A stretch of 64,000 nt of DNA. It comes from Poecilobothrus nobilitatus. Lineage: Eukaryota; Arthropoda; Insecta; Diptera; Dolichopodidae. The notes under the pieces were generated by a model. That model saw only the letters and a program-made list of their open reading frames with translations. It did no database searches and was not told the origin of the DNA. The position numbers and the translations under genes were made by a program. The stretch is taken from the NCBI GenBank assembly GCA_947095535.1, contig OX352773.1, positions 84,974,670 to 85,038,669 on the forward strand, in the 5' to 3' direction. The stretch's first letter is position 1. Every line of letters starts with the position of its first letter. Shown in pieces: positions 23,570-32,689 of the stretch.

Positions 23570-23885
23570 TTTTTTAGAAAATTTAAGATATCTGACTTAA
23601 TTAAGTACTGCGTTAGATTTATGTAAATTTTCGAGTTTAGGACAGCTACACTTTTTTACAAAATTTCAAATGACTAGCTTAAAAAAGTTCCAAGATATGA
23701 CAGCTATCTGAACTGTTGCTCTGCCTAGAGGAACCGAACTTCACAAAAATTATAACCATAAAGCCTAATCATGTTTTACAAAATTTTAAATAACTGACCT
23801 AATTATATAAGTATTGAGATATATATGTACATGTGGGTGCCGTGTCATACTGCCATAACCCAGAAACCCATAATGTGGATATGAT
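23570..23885 (-). repeat. Family B fragment (B6)
   Basis: It contains body blocks of family B in reverse: CAAAATTTTAAATAACTGAC, CTTAATTAAGTACTG and CATACTGCCATAACCCAGAAACCC. Neither end is present and it is strongly diverged. Confidence 0.5.
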
Positions 23886-24810
23886 TTACAATTATACGTA
23901 ATATACAGGCTCAATTAAATTTGGTTTGAAATACATACCAATTGTTTGCATAACAAACCCTAAAATTGAAAATGTATTTGCTACCTAATTTGTCTCTTAA
24001 GTCTATTTATTAACTTTTCACGGTCAAATTGTGTTTGCTATTTCTTTTTGGTGGCTCATAGATTTGAAATATTCTCCCTTCTCTATAGCTCAGCTATAGA
24101 AAAAGCTTCCTATTCTATTCTTCCTTCTCTATATTCTGAGCTAAACAAAAATCAGTTACAGACGATATTTCTTCTTATTTCTTTCTTAAAGAAATTGCCA
24201 TTTCTTAATAATTTTTTAGAAAGTAGTGTAACAAGTGTGTGTATAATAATGTACAATTATAATAAATAATAATTACTTAAATGTTCAACCTAATAAAAGT
24301 TAACAATTAACAGTTTCTTCTAGTTCCTTGACATTGGTAAAACATTAAAAGTAACATCAATAAAGTAATGCTGCTCAAACTGTAATATTGAATCTAAAAC
24401 ATTACAAATTTTTGTAGAAAGAAATTTAGTGCAAGAAAATTAATATTCAATAAATATATTTTTATAAAAAGGTGTTAAGTCATCTAATATTGCTGTACCA
24501 TATTTCAATAACATTCGGTCATCCTGGGATATATGTTTGACTTCTGGAAGGTTGTTGGCAGATTTAGGAATATTGATGGACAAAAATAAAGACAAAATCC
24601 GAAACTTCTTGCTTTAGACTTTATTTCATTTTTGAGAAAGAAATAAACCCGAAATTAAAAAGAAATAAAGTCAAAAATATAATTGAACGCAGGTATACTT
24701 TGATAAAAATTGAATTCCAATTCTCTGTTATTCTTCTTTATTATTTATCGTTTAAAGTAAACAAATTATTGAAACTCTGATTTTGTTACCGATTTATAGA
24801 GTAAATAATA
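23886..24810. other. AT-rich stretch, nothing recognised
   Basis: A 73-codon open frame at 24048-24269 is hydrophobic and without known similarity. The rest is AT-rich and noncoding. Confidence 0.4.
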
Positions 24811-24813
24811 TAA

Positions 24814-24965
24814 TTTAAAATACGCTGTTGGTTCGAATTCTCTTTGTGGTGTAAGTTCGAAGAATAAATTCTTTTTATGACATTTACAGCTACACCTGGA
24901 AGGAAAAGGCTGTGTAATTACCTTGTCACATTCAAGTGGCAGGGGGAATATTACTTGCATAAAGA
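24814..24965 (+). repeat. SINE1 copy, 5'-truncated
   Basis: It contains TAAAATACGCTGTTGGTTCG, with TGGTTCGAATTCTC as the B-box region. The family body follows: GACATTTAC...CTACACCTGGAAGGAAAAG GCTGTGTAATTACCTTGTCA and AAGTGGCAGGGGGAATATTA. It aligns with the SINE at 59374 over most of its length. Its A-box half is missing. Confidence 0.7.
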
Positions 24966-25059
24966 ATGTGTCTTTATTTTTCACATTTTTTTTTATTATA
25001 TGAATTTCTAAGAAAAACTTGAAATTTTGGTGCAAGTCTTAAAACAATTTGAATTATGT

Positions 25060-25108
25060 TTTGGAAAATGTACGTCTATAAAAACCGTTGGTTTACATTC
25101 TCCCCTTA
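25060..25108 (-). repeat. Family A terminal fragment (A10), reverse orientation
   Basis: Reverse-complemented, this reads GAATGTAAACCAACGGTTTT followed by TATAGACGTACATTTTCC, matching the left edge of family A. It is the only copy in this direction. The hairpin AAACC-AAC-GGTTT is intact. Confidence 0.7.
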
Positions 25109-25178
25109 TTACTTTTTAAACTTATGTTTTTGATTTTTGGAAAAATGTTTTACACAAATAAATTTAAGAATACTTTTT

Positions 25179-26065
25179 ATACCCGTATGAACTATGCCCA
25201 AGGGTATAATAAATTAACCATTACGTTAGTGACACCTTAAAGGAATCGAGCTAGATATAGTGTCAAAGGTATGGATCGGCTCAGAATCAAATTCTGAGTC
25301 GATTAAGCCATGTATGTCTGTCCGTCCGTCCGCACGATAATTGAAAAAATAAAGGAGCTAATAACCCAAAATTTTTTTACGTCACTTTTGCAAAATTGTT
25401 AGTTTTGCTATTTAAATCCAGCTTTTTCGATCGCCGGGTTCGAGTAGCTGCCATACAACTTCTTTCTTTAAATGCAAATAACTCAGTATCTACTGAAGCT
25501 AGATGTCTCAAATTTTGCAAAATCGTGTCGAGTTATACGCCAACAACACATGAAAAATTTGGTTGTGCTGAGGCAACAGGTTCGGGTAGCTGTCATACAA
25601 CTTCTCTTTTTAAATTTAAATAACTCAGTGTCTATTAAAGCTAGGTATCTGAAATTTTGTGAAGAGGTGTCCAGTTACATGCCAAAAACTTTTATAAATT
25701 TTGGTTGGTCTAGAGCAGCCAATTCAGACTTCTTGCACCTCTAGGAACTTAATGAAGCTAGGAGTCTGAAATCTTGCAAATAACGATTAAGTTTTATAGC
25801 AACAACTTCTGTAAAAGTGTGTTCTGGTAGTGCGACTGGTCCCTTATTTTCCAAACAACTTATCTATTTAAATGAAAATAACTCAGTGTCTCTTGAAGCT
25901 AGGTATTTAAAATTTACATAAATATATCTCAGTAGTTATAACGTCGATATTAAAAGAACTAAAATTGTTTAAAATATGATCAAGTTAGAAACAGGATATA
26001 TTACGTTCATACGGGTATCCCAAAGTAGACATAGTCTACTCTACTCCACTCTTCCTCATTTTTCA
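25179..26065 (+). mobile_element. Family B element, complete copy (B2)
   Basis: This is the best family B copy. The 5' edge ATACCCGTATGAAC (25179-25192) is repeated in inverted form as GTTCATACGGGTAT at 26005-26018. The 5' edge also folds on itself (ATACCC with GGGTAT at 25202-25207). Next come GTGACACCTTAAAGGAATCG, GAGTCGATTAAGCC, then GTCTGTCCGTCCGTCCGCAC (25318-25337) and GATAATTGAAAAAAT. The body has tandem units: GTAGCTG(C/T)CATACAACTTCT recurs at 25444 and 25586, exactly 142 bp apart, with a further decayed unit to about 25930. After the inverted arm comes a 7-bp hairpin (AGTAGAC-ATA-GTCTACT, 26024-26040) and a pyrimidine-rich end. There is no coding capacity; it resembles dipteran mini-me or DINE-type elements. 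Confidence 0.82.
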
Positions 26066-27237
26066 AATTTTTAAGTGCATAATATGAACACACAATTTTA
26101 ATTCTGTCTTTTTGTATTTTGATATTCTGGAAATGGCTATACTATAATGAAAAAAGAAATTATTGATCAGTTTGATAAAATATTTGAAACATAATTCATC
26201 TTTTTAACTTTACTTAATTTATTTGTTTTTTTGAAACATAAAATATAACCAGTATCAGAACAAATTATGAGAATATTCAGGTAAAAATTAATACTAAGAA
26301 TCCCTGTGAATCTGTACACAATATTTAATAGAAAAACAACTTTTTGTCTTTAAGGATTTGCCAAAAAAAAGTTTGTTCTAAATTCTAATTTTCCTCTGAC
26401 AATATTACATTTTTTTGTGTTTTTGATTTTTCTTTCTAATTATTTTAATTAAAATTGCTTTTTCGCTCTTGAATACACAAAAACCTAGAAAAAAATTAAA
26501 ATTTTTGTATATAAAAAAGGATAACATATACACAAAAACTTTAATTTCAAAAATATTATCTATTATGTAGGTATAGTAGAAAAACAATTTTTATAATTTG
26601 TAACAAAATAGCATACCACTGAATAAACTATTGTTGTTCATTTTTACAATTATAATTTAAGTAAAATCATCTTCTAGACAAAATTAAAAGAATAAAGTAC
26701 AAAAGAGGAAATAAAATCAGGGACATCATAAACTAAATTGAGTATTTAAGTTTAAAAGCAATTAAAAAAAAGTTTTATTGAAAATTTTTTTAAATGTGCT
26801 CACAGAACATAAAGTTTTATTCTCCCGCGAAAGGAATATGAATGAAGAAAAACGATAAAAAACGGATATGATTTTGCTTTTATTGTGGATTTTATCGTTT
26901 TTGTTGTTTAACGTAAGAGATTAACATAATTAATAATTATGATGACAATGATGGCTATGAAGATATTTTTCTAACCAAACCATCTATTGTTAGTGTTTTT
27001 TTTTTGTTTTACATAAAATTAAATGAACTAAAAATTTTTTTGGATAGTAAAAACTAATAGAAAGAAAAATATTAAAAGATTTATAATTGAGTCAATGAGA
27101 AAAGAAGAATGAAAAATTTACTATTGAAATGAATCAATTCTAATCAAATTCAGTAAAATTTTAAGATCTGATACTTTAATAATATTTTATCTTAATACTT
27201 TTTTCTATTAAAAAATGAGAAAAAGTGCAGTAGAGTA
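26066..27237. other. AT-rich stretch, nothing recognised
   Basis: No gene or shared repeat. A 60-codon frame on the minus strand (26405-26587) is low-complexity. Confidence 0.45.
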
Positions 27238-27606
27238 GAGTGTTCCAACTCTGGGCTACACGTATGAACGTTACAGATGTTGTTAACGTTACAAATTTTA
27301 CAGATGTTGTTGGTCTGTAACTCGAGAACATTTTGCAAAATTGCAGATATCTAGCTTCAATAGATACTAAGTTATATCCATATACAAAAAGAAGTTATAT
27401 TGCAGCTGAATCCTGGAATCCTGGATGGAAAATTACGTAAAAAAGCATCCTAAGTCCTAGCTCCTGTATTTTTTGAGTTATCGTGCTGACGGACGGACGG
27501 ACGGCCGGATGGACGAACGGATGTATATGATTTAATTCGACTCCTTTAAGGTGTCACAAACGTAATAGCAAATTTATTATACCTTTGAACATAGTTCATA
27601 CAAGTT
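27238..27606 (-). mobile_element. Family B element, short copy (B3)
   Basis: On the minus strand it starts near 27606 with TTGTATGAACTATGTTCAAA, then GTGACACCTTAAAGGAGTCG, a GTCCGTCCGTCCGTCAGCAC tract (27487-27506) and GATAACTCAAAAAAT. One body unit is present. It ends with an arm near CGTTCATACGTGTAGCCC, then AGAGT...ACTCT (5-bp hairpin) and a pyrimidine-rich end near 27238. The internal tandem array has collapsed. Confidence 0.78.
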
Positions 27607-29660
27607 TTAATGGCACTTGACTCGGAAAGAGATAATACATATTTTATTTTTTTCAGATTCTTAAATAAAATTCATAAACATTTTTCCTAAAAACAAAACT
27701 TGTAAAATGGTTAAAAAGTCCTAGGTTGCTTTTAGAACATTTGTGCTTCTACAATTTAGCAGTTCTTTTGTTTTTCCACTTAAAGTGTTAGTTAAGTTTA
27801 CATTTCAGTTTTATTTAATGGGCTTTAAAAATTCATTTACACTATGAGTATTATTATTTCTTTTTGATCTTTTCTAAGATAATGATGTGAAAAATTAAGG
27901 AACATTTTTTTACTCCCAAACCAACTACATCTCGTCTTACCAATTTAAATAAAAAAATAACATTTTTAATTAAAACCAAACTGAAACAGTATCTCTGGAT
28001 TCCTGGCAGACAAATTAAAAGTTTATATTATAATTTTTCGTTTTCTGGTTTTGAGTTTTATCCAGTTGTAATAGAAAAACATATTTAAATAAAAATAAAA
28101 ATACTTTATTTTTTTATTTCTATCTTTTTTGTACTTTTATATTTTTTATTTCTCGATGATAAATTAATTTTTTTTTGGGTCCTTTTGTCCACTGTTTTCG
28201 AAAAATTTGTATATAATTATATTTTAGTTGTAAACAAAAAATAAATATTCCTGAAAATAAGGATAGTTTTATCCTTGTAAAGTATAGTTTTCTTTTCGTC
28301 CAGTCTTTATTTGCCAATCGACTATACAAATAAAGTATGAACAAAGAACTAAATTCTGCAGAAAAAAAGATATAAGGATATAAAAAGGATATAAGAGATT
28401 TAATGAAATAACATTTTGAATATGACAAAAAAAAATATGTTTAAGAGTATTATGGGTTTCTTAATTTGTCAAAAGAGATAAAAAGATATCAAAGTCAACA
28501 ATGAAATGAATAATAAATAAGAAAAAAAAAAAAATTTTATAATAACAATATACAAAAATAATATAAAGATACAGAAAGAAAGAGACAGAAATAATCTTCT
28601 AAAAATAAAAAAATTTTATTTTATTTGAAGTCATTGAATGGATCTGAATATGATTCAAATTAAAGTTTTCAAAAACTTAAAATTTGAGAATAACATTCAT
28701 ACAATTCAATTCAATTCAATGAAATTTAAGGACATATAACTTTATCTGGACATCTGGTAACTTCTGGTACAAAATCAAAACCGTTTAAGAAGTTTTCTTA
28801 ATGCAAGATATAACTTCAACATTTAACGGTTCTTATTTAAAATTAGAATCAAAATGCTTTTTTTTTTTTTATAAATTAACAGTTATAGTTTGATATTTAA
28901 CCCCTTTCGTATTAAGTTATTATCTTATTAACCCCTTTTTATAAGATTCGTCGTATCCTATTTTAGTTATTATTTCAATTGTTTCCCGATAAAAGAGTAA
29001 TGGAAATTAAGTGAAGTTTTAAATAAAATGTATTTCTAGAAAATATTGTAGATAAGTTCTTGGGCTATCCTTTTAAAAATATATAAGAAAGAGCAAATTA
29101 CAAAGCAATCGAATTTTTTATTAAAATTTATCTTTGTTGATATTTCGTATAAGAAAATTTTTAGAGGCAAATTAGCAGAAGAAAAATAAACAATGATTGT
29201 TTTATCAAAATAAGAAAAATATAAAAATAATCAAATTATTTTTATTAACAATAAAGAATAAAACACTTATTTATTATTCACTGAAAAATTATTTTTTATT
29301 TTTAATTTTTTAATTTTTTTTTTTTTATTTTTTAAAAAATTTTTATTATTATTTTTCAATTTAATTTTCGTTTTTTTAAGACATCGATAGGAATGCTCCT
29401 GTATTTTGTTCACAGTGAAACAAAAACAAGTGTTTTATTCTCTATTAATAAAAATAAAAATAATTTATTTATAAAAATGTTTCACCAAGTGCCAAATTTG
29501 ATTATGTACTTTTATTTTTCAATATAAGAAAATTGTAAAAGGATAAACACATTCGGTGATTAAATCAAAAATAACAGTTATATAACAAAATCTCTTCGTT
29601 TCAATTGAAAGTGATATTTAAATAGGGTTACTATCACAAGACTGTATTTCTTTTGACTGT
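27607..29660. other. AT-rich stretch, nothing recognised
   Basis: This 2-kb stretch has long T and A runs (for example 29285-29345) and several short open frames without recognisable similarity, including a 102-codon lysine-rich one at 28120-28428 (minus). No repeat family member was found. Confidence 0.4.
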
Positions 29661-29664
29661 ATTT

Positions 29665-29860
29665 CATATTATATAAATATTCTGTAAGGCTTTTATTTTA
29701 AATTCACTAAAGTCCCTCCTAATTCAGATTTTCACATATATATATATATGTAAATATGTATTCTGGAAAAAGCCTAAAACCTTGATTCTGAATGCAACTC
29801 TCCTAACAAGGAATGTAACTCTCTGCTAATTTGGAATGAAATACAGGCAAGTGATTAAAA
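29665..29860 (+). repeat. Family F repeat, second array
   Basis: ATAAATATTCTGTAAGGCTT, CCTAATTCAGATTTTCACAT, TATTCTGGAAAAAGCCTAAA and CTTGATTCTGAATGCAACTC match the array at 15262-15505, with diverged spacing. Confidence 0.6.
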
Positions 29861-29989
29861 AATACAGACAAATGATACAACGGGCAAATGAAATACAGGT
29901 ATATGAGACACTTCCATAAAGATAGATTGTAGAATTGATTATTACCCCTTGCAAGAAGATAATAACTAATTCTAGTACATCTATCTATA

Positions 29990-30361
29990 TACTATCACAA
30001 GTTGTAACTAACTGATGGGTTCCTCTCTATAAATAATAATAATAATAATAATAATAATATGTCTTAATACTAATAATAATGGCTGCTACAGTGGAGCTGC
30101 CTTCTGTTATTATCTCAACTGGGAGGTGTTATGTACAAGTACACGTTGTAACTGACTTGAAATCATTGTTTCCATATAGCCCTGATTAAATATAGCACTG
30201 TCAATTCAAGGTACTCAAATCTCTGTTATATACTTTCCTATCTTCACTCTCCAACTAATATTCTGAATGAGCAGTTAAGGGTTTTAGTCTATTATATTGT
30301 TTAAAAGGGAGGTGGGTATAGTCAGTAAATCTGACACAAGGGGTATTGTTGGGCCTCTACA
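29990..30361 (-). repeat. Family D repeat, possible solo LTR (D2)
   Basis: On the minus strand it starts TGTAGAGGCCCAACAATACC at 30361, then GTGTCAGATTTACTGACTAT, ACCCACCTCCC and AACCCTTAAC. It ends near a CCATCAGTTAGTTACAACTT block at about 30000. The copy at 53.6 kb shares the start motif and the CCATCAGTCAGTTACAAT end block, so length and order are conserved. The TG start, size of about 370 bp and lack of coding suggest a solo LTR. No clear target duplication was found. Confidence 0.5.
30032..30059. repeat. (AAT)n microsatellite
   Basis: About nine uninterrupted AAT units lie inside the family D repeat. Confidence 0.95.
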
Positions 30362-30393
30362 AGATTAGCACCTCCATCAGCAGAAAACAAAAA

Positions 30394-30728
30394 TAAAACA
30401 AGGTAGAATGTAAACCAACGATTTTTAAAAGCGCACATTTCCAAAAGACAATACAAACTGTTTAGAATTGTTACTTGCACAAAAATTTGAAAATAAGACT
30501 TTTCTGGAATTTGGAGAGGATGTAAGTCCAGAACCTTATATAACTAAGAAAACCCTTTAACACACACATAAAACTATATTAATGGAGCTTTAATTTTTAT
30601 GTCTTGCCGAAGAAAAATTTGTACAGGTGCTTAAGTTACACGTGTTTAAAAACAGTAAATTTTCAATTGTTGAGCCCTAATAGCTCATAAACATGGGGTG
30701 GCTCAAAAAACTTTTCTGAGCAAACTAT
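30394..30728 (+). repeat. Family A copy, left part only (A5)
   Basis: It starts AAACAAGGTAGAATGTAAAC, then GCGCACATTTCCAAAAGACA, GGATGTAAGTCCAGAACC and CTTGCCGAAGAAAAATTTGT. It stops at TTTTCTGAGCAAACTATTTG. Another copy follows after about 45 bp in the same direction. Confidence 0.8.
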
Positions 30729-30772
30729 TTGAAATTCAATCTGAATCTAATCTTGGTACAAAATACAAATAT

Positions 30773-31366
30773 AAACAAGGTAGAATATAAACCAATGATT
30801 TTTAAAAGCATATCCGAAAGCTAATACTAACCTCGTGCTGTTACTGAAGCTTTAATTTTTATGTCTTTAGGTTATAGGTGTCTAAAATTAGGAAATTTTA
30901 AATTTTTGAGGCCTGATTTTGGTACAAAAAACTTTACTAATACTAAAACAAACTTATACTAATTTTAAAAGTTCTTTCTTGCCTCTAAATTTCAAGCCTC
31001 TATCTAAAAGCGTCCCGGAGTTATGAAAGTATAAAAACCATGCAAAATTTGGTTTTCACATAATGTTAAATTTAAATACTAGATTTAAAATAATTATTTA
31101 ATTTTAACATTGATTTACAAAGATAAAAAAAATACCTGTCGCATGAGGTTTTCAGATTGAAAAAATCTTAAGCAAAACATAAGATGTATGCATTTAAAAA
31201 TAGGACTATTTAAAAGTTGGAGGGGCTCCGTAATGGATGGAGCTACATGAAAAAGTTGTTCCACAAAATGATTCTTTAACGATGTAGAAGTTTTGTAAAC
31301 AGAAGGACGGACGGACAGAGTAAAACTAATAAACACATTTTTCAAAATTTTTTTGGAAATGTGGTA
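30773..31366 (+). repeat. Family A copy, internally deleted (A6)
   Basis: The left edge is AAACAAGGTAGAATATAAAC. The right part carries GCGTCCCGGAGTTATGAAAG, GTTTTCACATAATGTTAAAT, GGGGCTCCGTAATGG, GGACGGACGGACAGAGTAAA and the terminal stem CACATTT...AAATGTG (to about 31358). With A5 it forms a direct tandem pair. Confidence 0.8.
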
Positions 31367-32336
31367 AAAAGGGAATTATTAGTAATATGTATATTATGTT
31401 ATTTAATTATTTTTAATATATACCAGTTCTGTTTTTGTTTTTTAACTAAATGCAACGATAGATAAAGGTAAAATTTTAATTTTAATGAATTAAATAATTT
31501 ACGTGTTGGAGTGTGTTTTTTTTTTTGAAATTACAAATACCGTAATTTGATAAATAAATCTAAAACAAAAAAAAAAAGGATAATTGAAAAGATCCCAATA
31601 CATATTTATTATTATTAAAATTTCCGATAGTATTGTTTGTGATTCGATTATCATAATCGTTTAATAAATTTTATCTAAAACCAACGCACGTACATATAAA
31701 AATTCATTTAATTAAAATTGTTTTGATATTATAAAAGTATAATTTGGTAAAGTATAATTTGGAAAAAAAAAATAAATAAATACGAAAGTTTTAAAAGATT
31801 TATGTACTTAATATACATTTTATTAATCTTTTCTATTAAATTTTTTTATTCAGTATATAACATTCGAGTAAAAACTAATAGCAGATAGGGATAGCTGGGA
31901 AACTGTAAAGATAAGAAATTTTAATTAAATTTGAAAATAAAAAAAAAATTAGTATATTTTGTGGATTTCCGTTTTATTTAATTTTTAGTAAGAATTCAAA
32001 TTGTAATTTTTAATATACATATGTAATATACATTTCATTATTAAAATTAATTGCAATAATTAATGAAGGTACTTAAGTGTCAAATAGAAAACCTGACAAA
32101 ATGTAACACAAAATGGATTACATAAAGTTTTTAATTAAAAACACTTATAAAAAAACCTATATAATTGATAAGTACTTGAAAAGGAATCGAAACAATTTAG
32201 TTTTAGTACATTGTATTATATTTCAAAAGGAGTAGAACCGTAAAATTGTTAGAATCTGGAAATAAGAACTTAAAATAACTACCAGTGAGTATTAATAAAG
32301 TGAATTTCATAATTTAAACTGTATATAGTAAAGAAA
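31367..32336. other. AT-rich stretch, nothing recognised
   Basis: No coding potential or shared repeats. Confidence 0.45.
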
Positions 32337-32616
32337 TTTTTACTTTAAATGGAGATTTTTTACTTTAAGTGAAGATATTTGTAATAAAAATTCAAGTAAA
32401 AAATTACATATAATATACTATAATATAAGTGCATAGATAAATATCAGATACATAAATATGTTTTCCAAATATATATAAATTAGATAAATAATATATATAC
32501 ATTAACCTACATTAAATGTTTATATACAACATTAAATTATTGCAGTAAAGATTCTTCATTTAAAATAAAAATGTCTTCACTTAAAGTAAAAATGTTTTCA
32601 CTCAAAGTAAAAATGG
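32337..32616. repeat. Foldback-like inverted arrays of a TTTTTACTTTAAGTGAAGA motif
   Basis: At 32337-32380 TTTTTACTTTAA(A/G)TG(G/A)AGA occurs twice. At 32552-32616 its reverse complement (CTTCACTTAAAGTAAAAATG) occurs two to three times in tandem with a period of about 23 bp. The arms are separated by about 170 bp of AT-rich DNA. Inverted ends built of short tandem units recall foldback elements. Confidence 0.6.
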
Positions 32617-32689
32617 TATAATATGTTTTTTGCCATTATATATTTACAATTTCTCAAATTTCTTCTAAAAGTATTGCCGATAATTATAG

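Noticed and set aside
25179..26018. Family B as a Tc1-type MITE with TA duplication and 14-bp inverted ends
   Set aside because: Similarity between copies continues about 45 bp past the right arm (hairpin and pyrimidine-rich tail), so the arms are not the true ends on that side.
28120..28428. 102-codon minus-strand lysine-rich open frame
   Set aside because: Low complexity in very AT-rich DNA, no recognisable domain, no neighbouring exon signals.
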